A stretch of 64,000 nt of DNA from Cerina sp048266425 (GTDB lineage Bacteria > Bacteroidota > Bacteroidia > Flavobacteriales > Flavobacteriaceae): NCBI GenBank assembly GCA_048266425.1, contig JBLWZN010000009.1, forward strand, positions 32,043 through 96,042, written 5' to 3'. The translations under genes and the position numbers were made by a program. Under the pieces are notes generated by a model that worked only from the letters and a program-made list of their open reading frames with translations, searched no databases and was not told where the DNA came from. Position 1 is the first letter of the stretch. Every line of letters starts with the position of its first letter. Positions 45,190 through 53,622 of the stretch are shown piece by piece.

Positions 45190-45705
45190 TCATTGCATAT
45201 GTTGAACAAAAACAGTAACCTCTAAGTAGGATTCTTTGGTCCGGTAGTTTTTCTTTTTTTCAAAGTACAAATGGACGACCTTGCCAAAATTTCCTTTTTG
45301 TTCAATGTTGTGGATTGTTTTTAAGATATTGCCATAACCTCCCTTAAGGTTAAAGGAATAGGTGTTTGTCCGGTGGCCATCCTCTATAAAGGTATGGGGC
45401 TCGTTAAAATCCATGACCCGGATTTCGTTTTTCATTGCCTCTTGGTTTAGAACCCTAAGAAGGTTGTTTTGAATTGAGGTATCCCCCAGATCCATTTTTG
45501 AAAGTATGGAATCGAAATAAATTTCCTTCTGTCTTAAAATGGCGATCTTTTCAGGGATATCGCCGGTAAGATCGGACCGGGATGTCAATTCCCTGTATTC
45601 GTGCAGGGCCGCAATGCTATTTCGGATCGCCAGTTTATAACTTGCCAAGAATAGCAGGAGCGTTCCGGCAAACAGCAATTTATTTTTTAGGCTAATTTTC
45701 ATCAA
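45190..45705 (-). CDS. GspM/PilO-like T2SS assembly protein
   Basis: 171 residues. One membrane helix (about 8-24), then a coiled-coil stretch (about 30-70) and a ferredoxin-like C-terminal half, the layout of GspM and PilO. Sequence identity to named members is low, so the call rests on architecture and position as last gene of the operon. It would sit in the inner membrane and pair with the GspL/PilN-like protein, whose gene overlaps it by 14 bases. Confidence 0.65.
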   Translation of the reverse strand: MMKISLKNKLLFAGTLLLFLASYKLAIRNSIAALHEYRELTSRSDLTGDIPEKIAILRQKEIYFDSILSKMDLGDTSIQNNLLRVLNQEAMKNEIRVMDFNEPHTFIEDGHRTNTYSFNLKGGYGNILKTIHNIEQKGNFGKVVHLYFEKKKNYRTKESYLEVTVFVQHMQ

Positions 45706-46900
45706 GTTCTATTTTGACGGAAAAATTGGAACTTTCCTTTGAGACGTAGTCGTAGTCCATTGTCTCGACTTTGGCCGTCCATTTCTCTTTTTCCAGTTCG
45801 GCTATCCAATTTGAATAATCAACACTATTGGCCGAAACCCCCGAAACCAATAACGAGTTAGTTTCCAGATCAATAGGTTTTGACCCACGAACGGGCTTTT
45901 TTAACGGTTGATAGACGATCTTGGAAAGAAGAATCGTAGCTGGAAGGTTGTTGGCGAAGCGATCCAGATAAAAGGTGGATCTAGAATTTGTGGAAGCCTG
46001 CAACAGTTCTATATTTTGCTGTTTTTTTTGGACGGACCCTTGGACTTCTCTTAACTGTTCCATTTGCCTTTTGGACATGTCCGAGGTGGTTTTTAACGCT
46101 TCTAATTTCCCTGTGTAATGATCGAAAACAAGAAAATTGATGAGCAGCAGGACCAGAAAAAAAAGAACACCACCCCTTGTGACCATTTGGAAGATTCGAT
46201 CGTTCTTGTAATCATTTTTTAATTTTTCCCGTAGCCCATCAAAATTCGAAATGGATCTAAAATGCCCTATATGGCCCAATATTCCAGAAAACCCTAAAAT
46301 GGAACAACTCGTTAGCTGGATTCCGTCTAGATCGTAATTTTCTATTATATTTTGGGAAGTTGGTGAAATTTTAGAAATCAACTTATTTTTTAAAGACAGT
46401 TCAAAACTTGAAATTATAATGTTTTCCAGATGAAAATGAGCCAGTACAGATGATATAGGGGAAAATCCGAGGCTAACATTGCAAATGGATATACCAACCT
46501 GTTCCAGTTTTGAGATGATGCCCCCCACATATACTTTCTTTGAGATGGACACTACTGGCCGGAAAGTATCCTGGATAATCTCATAATAAAATGAACCCAT
46601 ATCCAGATTGGGAAAGGCATGGTCGACCATAGCCTCTGGGGAAGTGGAATCCCTGTTTTCAATCTGCTTGGTAAGGATATTCGGGGTGTTTATGATCAAT
46701 AGCAATGGAACACGTTTCGCAAGCGAAGCCTTTATTTTTTCAAGCGCATCCAATCGTTCGGTACGCAGCATATGCAGTTCCCCGTTTTGTTTTTTAACAG
46801 TGAGCAGAAAGTAGGATTCGTTGTCCATGTGCCCACGGATTTCCAGACTGGAAAACACCGTGCCTTCTGTTAAGTATGTTTTTAATCTTTGCAGCATCAA
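45692..46900 (-). CDS. GspL/PilM-PilN-like T2SS assembly protein
   Basis: 402 residues. The first 235 residues are soluble and could be a degenerate actin-like (PilM/GspL) domain; one membrane helix follows (GGVLFFLVLLLINFLVF, about 243-259), then a coiled coil (about 265-300) and a PilN-like domain (FANNLPATILLSKIVYQP). The order cytoplasmic-helix-coil-periplasmic is that of GspL. It overlaps the secretin gene by four bases and the GspM/PilO-like gene by 14, so translation is coupled. Confidence 0.7.
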   Translation of the reverse strand: MMLQRLKTYLTEGTVFSSLEIRGHMDNESYFLLTVKKQNGELHMLRTERLDALEKIKASLAKRVPLLLIINTPNILTKQIENRDSTSPEAMVDHAFPNLDMGSFYYEIIQDTFRPVVSISKKVYVGGIISKLEQVGISICNVSLGFSPISSVLAHFHLENIIISSFELSLKNKLISKISPTSQNIIENYDLDGIQLTSCSILGFSGILGHIGHFRSISNFDGLREKLKNDYKNDRIFQMVTRGGVLFFLVLLLINFLVFDHYTGKLEALKTTSDMSKRQMEQLREVQGSVQKKQQNIELLQASTNSRSTFYLDRFANNLPATILLSKIVYQPLKKPVRGSKPIDLETNSLLVSGVSANSVDYSNWIAELEKEKWTAKVETMDYDYVSKESSNFSVKIELDEN

Positions 46901-49065
46901 TAGATTACCGTTGGTTTTATGAGTATGGTCAACTTTTTTTGCTCGTCTTCCCTTTTACGTTCGCTAAAAAGCCATTTTATGATCGGGATACGGGCAAGTA
47001 ACGGCACGCCACTTCCCCTATCGTTCTTCATTTTTTCCTCCAGCCCTCCCAAAATGGCCAGATCTTGGTTCTGCATTCGTATTATGGAACTGAACTCCCT
47101 GGAGGTAATGTTCGGGGGAGCGTCGTTCTCGATCCGTTCTCCGCTAAAATCCGATTGGACCACACTGATGTCCAATGTGACCTGGCCATCGCCCGAGACC
47201 AAAGGCTTTATACTTATTGCAAGTTCGGCATCAATAGGAGCGTAATTGCGCACTTCCGTAGGTATGGGATTTTGTGAGCCAAAATAACTTTGGCTGGTAA
47301 CCACATAATAGGTGGTCTCCCCAATGGACAGACTGGCCTTATGTCCGTTCAGGGTGGAAAGCCTGGGCGTGGATTTTATCTTGATTATTCCACTTTCTTC
47401 CATTAATTTGATATTTGCAAAAAACTCCGGTATTACTTGACCAATATTGAATGAACCAAAACCCGTAAATCCGCCGAGAATTTTATTTATCGTACTCGCC
47501 CCAACGGTCGCATCTGTGGTGGGGAACAACTTCCCCTGGGTGGTAACAGGAGAATCACCGATTCCCCAACTGATTCCCGTTTCCACACTGGCAGATTTGT
47601 TGACCGCTATGATCATCACCTCGATAAGCACAACGGGCACTGCCTTGTCGATTTCCTTGATGAATTTTTTAAATCGGTCGATATGGCTGGACGGACCACT
47701 TACCAGGAAGCTATTGAGTTCTGTATCGACCCTTATATCCAGATCGGTCTTAATCTCGTCCGGTAGTATATTGATCAAGGCCTCGGCCCCATTTTTATAG
47801 GCTCCGAAATTACCTGTATTGGTACTTATGCTCCTTCTCTCGTTGTTTCTCGACTGCTGTCCGAATTGTTGGCTACCTTGTTGGTTGTTGGTGTCATAAT
47901 AATTTATGTTGGTACTTTGGGTCCTTCCAGTCGAGCGAGATCCCCCTGGGAACGATTCAGGGTCGCTTAAAAGTTCCACGGACCGGTGCATCATTTGAAC
48001 AACTTCGACCTTACGTAGGCTCAGTTGGTCCGAAGTCCCAAAGAAGTAAATATTGTTCTCTTTCTTGAACGTAAAATGGGAGTCTCCTCCCATTTTGGAA
48101 CCACCTACTTGCACGTCGGTCTGTAACCTGTTTCCGGGGATCGGAGCGGCAATGGGCTGCCCGTTGGTCTCCCTTCCCTCAAAGATATGTTCCAAAAGTT
48201 GGTCAAAGCCGATGCCTTTGGCATTAAAGGTGACTTTTCCCGCCTGCTCCAATGGGGTAACGATATAGGTGTCCAAATTTAGATCGTAGGTCAATCCGTT
48301 TATAAACGTTGCCACTGGCGTATTTTTGAAATCCACATCCAGAATCCTTCGGAGGGTATCCCTAACTTGGTAATTGGCACTGTTTCCAAAGGAGATGGAC
48401 CTTTTACCTTCTATACCAAGACCATCCGGGGTGCTAAAAAGATAAAATCCATCCCTTGAAATGGAATGGGATAGCCCGTTCATTGCGGCAAGTTTTTCCA
48501 TGGCCGTATCAAACGGGACATCCTTTAAATGTAGGGTCAAAGGCAGGTTCTCCATTCCATTGGCAAATAATAGGTTTTCCTGGCTCAGATCCATGATCTT
48601 TCGAAAGACCCTTTCCAGGGGGTCGTTCTTAAGGTCCATGGATATCAACCTATCGTTCGGGTCGAAATCTACCAAAATTTCCTTCTCCTTTGGTTCCACC
48701 ATGGGAGGGATATATTTTTTTATGGATAGGATATTTCCGGTAAATTCTATGTCGAGCCCGTACTCCTTACAAAGGTATACCAGCAGGTCGGCCACGGTAA
48801 CGTCGGAAAAGTTGTTCACGATGGTTATATTGCCTATGTCGGGGGAAACGGTAAGGTTAAGGCCATGGACCTTGGAAACTGCGATCAAGAAATTGGGCAA
48901 GGTAACGTTGGCCACGTTGATTTCCAATTTCAGGTCTTCGTTAAGTTCCGGGTTGTCCAGGGCAAGGAGTTCCAAACTGTTCTGAATTTGTTGGATCCTT
49001 GTGGTTTCCTGTGCCGAAATATTAAAAAACCAGCACAAAGTGAACAATATTAAAAATTTCCTCAT
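46897..49065 (-). CDS. gspD: Secretin (GspD/PilQ-like) outer-membrane channel
   Basis: 722 residues with a signal peptide (MRKFLILFTLCWFFNISAQ). STN-type and N-domain repeats follow (VANVTLPNFLIAVSKVHGLN; SDVTVADLLVYLCKEYGLD), then a Gln/Asn/Ser-rich stretch (about 385-430). The secretin core is VPVVLIEVMIIAVNKSASVE, KSTPRLSTLNGHKASLSIGE and IIRMQNQDLAILGGLEE with the end VPLLARIPIIKWLF. It forms the outer-membrane ring. It lies 3 bases after gspE. GspD is a better label than PilQ given the pseudopilin and ATPase beside it, but pilus-like use is possible. Confidence 0.9.
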   Translation of the reverse strand: MRKFLILFTLCWFFNISAQETTRIQQIQNSLELLALDNPELNEDLKLEINVANVTLPNFLIAVSKVHGLNLTVSPDIGNITIVNNFSDVTVADLLVYLCKEYGLDIEFTGNILSIKKYIPPMVEPKEKEILVDFDPNDRLISMDLKNDPLERVFRKIMDLSQENLLFANGMENLPLTLHLKDVPFDTAMEKLAAMNGLSHSISRDGFYLFSTPDGLGIEGKRSISFGNSANYQVRDTLRRILDVDFKNTPVATFINGLTYDLNLDTYIVTPLEQAGKVTFNAKGIGFDQLLEHIFEGRETNGQPIAAPIPGNRLQTDVQVGGSKMGGDSHFTFKKENNIYFFGTSDQLSLRKVEVVQMMHRSVELLSDPESFPGGSRSTGRTQSTNINYYDTNNQQGSQQFGQQSRNNERRSISTNTGNFGAYKNGAEALINILPDEIKTDLDIRVDTELNSFLVSGPSSHIDRFKKFIKEIDKAVPVVLIEVMIIAVNKSASVETGISWGIGDSPVTTQGKLFPTTDATVGASTINKILGGFTGFGSFNIGQVIPEFFANIKLMEESGIIKIKSTPRLSTLNGHKASLSIGETTYYVVTSQSYFGSQNPIPTEVRNYAPIDAELAISIKPLVSGDGQVTLDISVVQSDFSGERIENDAPPNITSREFSSIIRMQNQDLAILGGLEEKMKNDRGSGVPLLARIPIIKWLFSERKREDEQKKLTILIKPTVIY

Positions 49066-49068
49066 GGT

Positions 49069-50469
49069 CTAGTCGATTAAAAAGGCATATACCTCGTCTA
49101 TGGAAGTAATACCTTCCCTTATCAAAGCCACGGCATTTTCGCTTAGGCTGGTTATATTGTTTTCTTTAAGGTAGCCATCGATTTCAAGATGGTTTTCCTT
49201 GATCGGCACACCAAGTTTTCGGGTGATGGGCAAAATTTCGTACACAGCTTTCCTCCCCCTGTACCCAGTATGGTGGCAGTTGTTGCAGCCACTGGCTACG
49301 AAATGCTTTACAAGGTCGTTGGGAATTTCAAAATTTTCTGGGAACAGAAAGGGATCGATCGGCCGCTCTTCCTTACAGTCGGAACAGAGCATTCTAACGA
49401 GTCGCTGTGCCACGCTCATATTTAAGGTGTTGGCGATCAAAAAATGGGGCACGCCCATATCGATCAATCTGGAGATTGTCGCCCAAGCGGAATTGGTGTG
49501 AATGGTAGAGAGTACCAAATGGCCCGTAAGCGCGGCCCGTATCGCCATATTTGCCGTTTTGACGTCCCTTATCTCGCCTACCATGATAATATTGGGATCC
49601 TGCCTGAGGAACGTCCGCAAGGTACTGGCAAAATCCAGGCCTATATTTTCCTTCAATTGCACCTGATTGATACCTTCCAAAGTATATTCTATTGGGTCCT
49701 CGATGGTCAGTATATTGGTCTCCCCGTCATTGAGATATTTAAGGGTAGCATACAAGGTTGTAGTTTTGCCCGAGCCTGTAGGACCTGAGATCAAGATGAT
49801 TCCGTTGGGCTTTTTGATTCCTTTTTTGTAGCGTTGGAGTTCGTCGTCCGTAAAGCCCAGCCCCTCCAATTCGACCGATTCCGTATCCTTGCTCAATATC
49901 CGCAATACAAGTTTTTCCCCGTGCAAGGTAGGAAGCGTGGAGACCCTTATGTCAAATTCACTTCCGTGAGCCTTTATCCCGATACGCCCATCTTGGGGCA
50001 AGCGCTTTTCAGCGATATCCAGATCGGCCTTGATCTTTATCTTGTTGATAATGGTCGGATATTCTTCCACGGGTACATTGAACTGTTCTATTAGCTTGCC
50101 ATCCAGCCGAAAACGGATCCTGCATCTTTTTTCGTAAGGTTCGAAGTGAATATCGCTGCTGCCTATATTTTTGGCGCTCAGAAGTATCTTTTCAAGAAAA
50201 TCATTGGTGTAATTAAGTTTATTACCACTATTGGGAGCAGCTTGTCTATAGTTGGTGGACAAGTACTTTTGTATTTCCTCTTTCCCACAAGGTTCAAGGG
50301 CTACCGGGGTATCCAGAACGATTTTCAGTTCCGACAAAAGGTTTTCCAGGGAATCATTGTCCGTTTTGAACTTGATGCCCTCATGGGTATGTGCCACTGG
50401 AACTATCCTATAATGGAAGGCCTGTTCCGAGGTAATCTTTTGTTGTAGGTAAGGGGGGAGCAAGTACAT
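49069..50469 (-). CDS. gspE: Type II secretion ATPase GspE
   Basis: A 466-residue cytoplasmic hexameric ATPase. Walker A is SGPTGSGKTTTLYATL (near residue 230), the Asp box IEDPIEYTLEGINQVQ, Walker B VGEIRDVKTANMAI and His box TGHLVLSTIHTNSAW. A four-cysteine zinc knuckle (LCSDC and CNNCH) lies near residue 380-400, as in GspE and PilB. The N-terminal domain is short and would bind the GspL-like partner. It lies second after the pseudopilin-peptidase pair in the operon. Confidence 0.93.
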   Translation of the reverse strand: MYLLPPYLQQKITSEQAFHYRIVPVAHTHEGIKFKTDNDSLENLLSELKIVLDTPVALEPCGKEEIQKYLSTNYRQAAPNSGNKLNYTNDFLEKILLSAKNIGSSDIHFEPYEKRCRIRFRLDGKLIEQFNVPVEEYPTIINKIKIKADLDIAEKRLPQDGRIGIKAHGSEFDIRVSTLPTLHGEKLVLRILSKDTESVELEGLGFTDDELQRYKKGIKKPNGIILISGPTGSGKTTTLYATLKYLNDGETNILTIEDPIEYTLEGINQVQLKENIGLDFASTLRTFLRQDPNIIMVGEIRDVKTANMAIRAALTGHLVLSTIHTNSAWATISRLIDMGVPHFLIANTLNMSVAQRLVRMLCSDCKEERPIDPFLFPENFEIPNDLVKHFVASGCNNCHHTGYRGRKAVYEILPITRKLGVPIKENHLEIDGYLKENNITSLSENAVALIREGITSIDEVYAFLID

Positions 50470-50507
50470 AAATGAGTTGGTTAATTTTAATTTTAAATAA
50501 AGCTGAA

Positions 50508-50993
50508 TTAGAGTATAAATAGGGACGGAGTCCCAGGAAATAGGTTAACGAGGGTAACTACAATAATAAAAATCCCCATTAGGCCGGCAAGGGGAACGGT
50601 ATCCATTGAATGCCTGCCGTTAAGGACAATAGAGGCTACCAAAGAAAACAGTATGGCCCCAACAAACAGCAACACAAACGTTATAGTAGGGAAACCAAGG
50701 GCAAAGGCGTAAAAAAACATCATGTCGCCCAGTCCGAAACTCGTATTGAGAAATTTTTTCCCGGCTATGTGTTTGGTGTACAGAAAAAGCAACAAAAGGA
50801 TGCCACTGACCAACAGCACATTGGTGGTCGTAAAGATCAAATACTGATTCCAGGGAATATGCATTAGACATATTTTGGCAAGCAATAGGCCGGTTATTGG
50901 AAAAAGGAACCACAGCACCGACCTTTCCCTAAAATCCTGATAGGCGATCCATCCACAGCAGGTCATGACCGCTAGTTGTATGATAATCATCAA
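50508..50993 (-). CDS. Prepilin peptidase (A24 family), short form
   Basis: A 161-residue polytopic membrane protein with about six hydrophobic segments. The two catalytic aspartates of type IV prepilin peptidases are present: Asp20 in AYQDFRERS and Asp90 in SFGLGDMMFF. It lacks the N-terminal cysteine-rich methyltransferase half of PilD/GspO, like archaeal and TadV enzymes. It overlaps the pseudopilin gene by four bases, so it probably processes that substrate. Confidence 0.85.
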   Translation of the reverse strand: MMIIIQLAVMTCCGWIAYQDFRERSVLWFLFPITGLLLAKICLMHIPWNQYLIFTTTNVLLVSGILLLLFLYTKHIAGKKFLNTSFGLGDMMFFYAFALGFPTITFVLLFVGAILFSLVASIVLNGRHSMDTVPLAGLMGIFIIVVTLVNLFPGTPSLFIL

Positions 50994-51397
50994 TCCTTGA
51001 TGATTTGTTTGGGATTTCCGCTTTCATCCACTTCCCAAACGTTTAGTATACCGTCCCCGTCGAAATCCATTACCGCCTCTGCCCTTGCCTTAAAGCTGGC
51101 ATTATCGGCACTCAAGATCTCGTACCTATAATTTGCCGTTCCATTATCCTTAACCGTTTTTGGCGGCTCAAAATCGATTTCGCCAAAATCGGTACTGAAT
51201 TTACTGTACATATACCTGTAAGTAGTTTCTGCATTGTAGATGGCCTTTAACTGGGTCTGCGCCTCGATGCTCTTCGCTTTGGTAATCAATGGCATCAGAT
51301 TTGGAAGCGCGAGCAATAACAAAATACCAATAATTGCCAGTACTATTAGGGTCTCCTGTAGGTTTAGGGCGGGAATCTTTGTATTGATTTTAGGCAT
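50990..51397 (-). CDS. gspG: Major pseudopilin (GspG-like)
   Basis: 135 residues. The class III signal is KIPALNLQETLIVLAIIGIL: cleavage after Ala10 would leave Leu at +1 and the invariant Glu at +5 (Glu15). The usual Gly before the cut is replaced by Ala, and Phe by Leu. The hydrophobic helix runs to about residue 35. The C-terminal FDGDGILNVWEVDESGNP looks like a calcium-binding loop, in keeping with GspG family use of calcium. It is the only pilin-like protein seen and heads the operon. Confidence 0.85.
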   Translation of the reverse strand: MPKINTKIPALNLQETLIVLAIIGILLLLALPNLMPLITKAKSIEAQTQLKAIYNAETTYRYMYSKFSTDFGEIDFEPPKTVKDNGTANYRYEILSADNASFKARAEAVMDFDGDGILNVWEVDESGNPKQIIKD

Positions 51398-51699
51398 AAT
51401 AGTGCACGATTTAGCTTGATTTGGGAGTACATATAACTTTTAAAAATGGGTATTATTATATAAAACAATAATAAAAATCGAGAATATTCGTACAGAATGC
51501 ATTTCATCGAAAAACAGAAAAAGATTGTTAATTAAACAGAAAATAATTTGTTAATTGCCAATCCATAATTATTGTAAAGAAGTATAATCGTACTAATATA
51601 TTAAGAAAAGAAGTAATAAATAATATAGGAAAAACATTAATATTTAACTTGCGGAGTACTTCGCTATTACGATCCAAAACCAAACTTAAACCCAAAATC
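51398..51699. promoter_or_regulatory. Divergent control region between T2SS operon and DUF2341 gene
   Basis: 302 AT-rich bases with no gene. The right two-thirds (from 51501) is repeated at 63509. The plus strand has TTG (51525) 16 bases before TAATTTG (51544), a partial match to the Bacteroidota promoter. An AT-rich inverted repeat TATTATT/AATAATA lies near 51450-51474. The minus-strand promoter for the pseudopilin operon is not clear. Confidence 0.45.
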
Positions 51700-51997
51700 A
51701 TGAAAAACCTACTCTGCTTTGCGGCACTGTTTATGTTGAGCAACATCTCCATAGGAAAATTTCTTCCATTATATATGGAGCATTCAAAACTTTTTATCGA
51801 CAAGATCGATTCAGCCCACATTTCCGTTGGCACTTCTACTTTTATAAACCCGGTTGACGATGCCGATATAGACCCTATTTTGGAAATCAGGGCGAAACTT
51901 GTCGGGTTATCTGACAAAAAGGCCGATACAAACAGTGCTAATGGACCAGCATATTTTTACGGTTTCCAAGGATGGAACCGAAAACAGGCCATAGTTA
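51501..51997 (+). repeat. Long direct repeat, copy 1 (leader and N-terminus of DUF2341 gene)
   Basis: This segment recurs at 63509-64000. The coding portion (298 bases) aligns without gaps at about 90% by my count, with the last 77 bases identical. The leader shares blocks such as ATTTCATCGAAAAACAGAAA and TTTGTTAATTGCC. Confidence 0.9.
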
Positions 51998-53454
51998 TAA
52001 ACAGCGCCATGGTACAAGGAACGAATGCTCTCTTGGATTTCCCCTTTTTGGTAACCTTGGACCACCTTAACAATGAAATAGTCGACGGTGGCGCCTATTC
52101 AGCACTGAACGGAGGTGGCGACCTTCGTTTTTCGAGCGATGCGGCGGGAAACAACAGATTGGCCATAGAGGTAGTGGAGTTTGTAACCAGTGCCACACCG
52201 GCCAACAGAAAATGCCAGATATGGGTAAAGATACCAAGTCTTTCCCCCACAACGGATACGACAATCTACGTATGGTACAACAAGGCAGGGGAGGTTCAGC
52301 CAACTCCCACAGATACTTATGGGAGCAGGGCCGTCTGGGACAATTATTATTTTGTTTCGCACAATGGTCTGTTCGACAGTGCCACCGGACAGAATCTGAC
52401 GGTAAACGGTTCCCCTACAATCGGGGCCACGCCTTATGGGGGAACTAGTTTGAAATTAGATGGTTTAACCGATTACACATATATGTCGGATGGAGGGATT
52501 GATTTGAGCGGGGACGTTAGTGTATCCATCTGGAAAAAAAACACAGTCCATACTACCAATTTTGGACATTCATTTTCTTTGGGTAACAATTCGGGGTGGA
52601 TGTCCTTACAGAGTTATGGCAACGATGATTCAATAGCTGCCAGGACCTGGTTCAGTTCAGCTGTGCATAGTGCAAATTCAACTGAGGGTATGCGCTACTA
52701 TCCATCATCGGACCAATTGGGATGGCACTATTTTTCCGTTTCGGAAACTACAGTCATAGGCGAAGGGGAGTTGATGCGCGGGGATGGCACCCCTACTTCC
52801 TTGACTCCTTCTAGTGGAATTGGTTGGCCCAGACCGGCCCAAGATGGTTTGATTATGCTTGGAAATATTCTTGGTGAAGACCGCAAACTGGAAGGCGAAC
52901 TTTCCGAATTCAGAATTTCATTGTCCATAATCTCCCCTGAATTCTCGGATACCGATTACAATAATATGGGCAGCCCAGGATCTTTTGCGTCTGCGGGAGT
53001 TCCCGAGGATGCCGGACAATCTGGTGGAGGAGGGTCTGGTGGCGGATATTGGACACAGACCGGCAGCGACATTTATTACAATAATGGCAATGTCGGGATC
53101 GGAACCACCGACCCCGGCACATACAAATTGGCAGTAAACGGAAAGATCCACACCAAGGAGGTCAAGGTAGACCTCGACGGTTGGGCGGACTATGTCTTTA
53201 CGGAGGATTACCCACTTCCGACCTTGGAAGAGGTGAAGCGACACATTCTGGACAAGGGCCATCTGGTGAACGTACCATCGACAGCTGATGTGGTAAAAAA
53301 CGGCATTGAGCTCGGAGAGATGGACAGGGTCCTACTCGCGAAAATAGAAGAACTTACTCTATATATCCTCGAACAGGACAAAAACCAAAAACAGCAGAAC
53401 AGACTCCAAAATAATCTTGAAGAGCGAATAGAACTTTTGGAACATAATCGTTAG
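51700..53454 (+). CDS. Exported DUF2341 protein with tail-fibre-like C-terminus
   Basis: 584 residues from the ATG at 51700, which opens a signal peptide (MKNLLCFAALFMLSNISIG). DUF2341 spans about residues 95-220 (WNRKQAIVINSAMVQGTNA; IWVKIPSLSPTTDTTIYVWY), followed by a LamG-like jelly roll (SLKLDGLTDYTYMSDGGID; SEFRISLSIISPEFS). A Gly/Ser linker (SGGGGSGGG) leads to NVGIGTTDPGTYKLAVNGKI and HTKEVKVDLDGWADYVF, a module of Bacteroidota tail-fibre-like surface proteins, ending in a coiled coil (about 545-580). No type IX sorting domain is seen. It is probably a secreted adhesin or cargo carrier. Confidence 0.82.
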   Translation: MKNLLCFAALFMLSNISIGKFLPLYMEHSKLFIDKIDSAHISVGTSTFINPVDDADIDPILEIRAKLVGLSDKKADTNSANGPAYFYGFQGWNRKQAIVINSAMVQGTNALLDFPFLVTLDHLNNEIVDGGAYSALNGGGDLRFSSDAAGNNRLAIEVVEFVTSATPANRKCQIWVKIPSLSPTTDTTIYVWYNKAGEVQPTPTDTYGSRAVWDNYYFVSHNGLFDSATGQNLTVNGSPTIGATPYGGTSLKLDGLTDYTYMSDGGIDLSGDVSVSIWKKNTVHTTNFGHSFSLGNNSGWMSLQSYGNDDSIAARTWFSSAVHSANSTEGMRYYPSSDQLGWHYFSVSETTVIGEGELMRGDGTPTSLTPSSGIGWPRPAQDGLIMLGNILGEDRKLEGELSEFRISLSIISPEFSDTDYNNMGSPGSFASAGVPEDAGQSGGGGSGGGYWTQTGSDIYYNNGNVGIGTTDPGTYKLAVNGKIHTKEVKVDLDGWADYVFTEDYPLPTLEEVKRHILDKGHLVNVPSTADVVKNGIELGEMDRVLLAKIEELTLYILEQDKNQKQQNRLQNNLEERIELLEHNR

Positions 53455-53541
53455 GAAATAGAGGGCTCCCTTTTGTGGATAAATACAACAATTATTCTTC
53501 ACTTGTACAAATGGGAGTGAATGGCTCGGAGCTTAAACAAG

Positions 53542-53568
53542 ACTTAACAAACGGGCAATCTGTTAAGT
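53542..53568. promoter_or_regulatory. Inverted repeat upstream of RHS gene
   Basis: ACTTAACA and TGTTAAGT are perfect 8-base arms around an 11-base loop, 55 bases before the RHS ATG, followed by a T-rich run (TTTAGTTTTC). It could be the terminator of the DUF2341 gene or an operator. Confidence 0.5.
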
Positions 53569-53622
53569 TTAGTTTTCTTATTCTCTCATGAAATCTAAAT
53601 GGTTCATAACTTAAATCGACCT

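Noticed and set aside
51528..51917. Minus-strand 129-codon frame opposite the first DUF2341 gene, with a similar frame opposite the second (63669-63920)
   Set aside because: The similarity between the two frames is explained by the duplicated DUF2341 leader and N-terminus. The sense-strand signal peptide and family match show which strand is coding.
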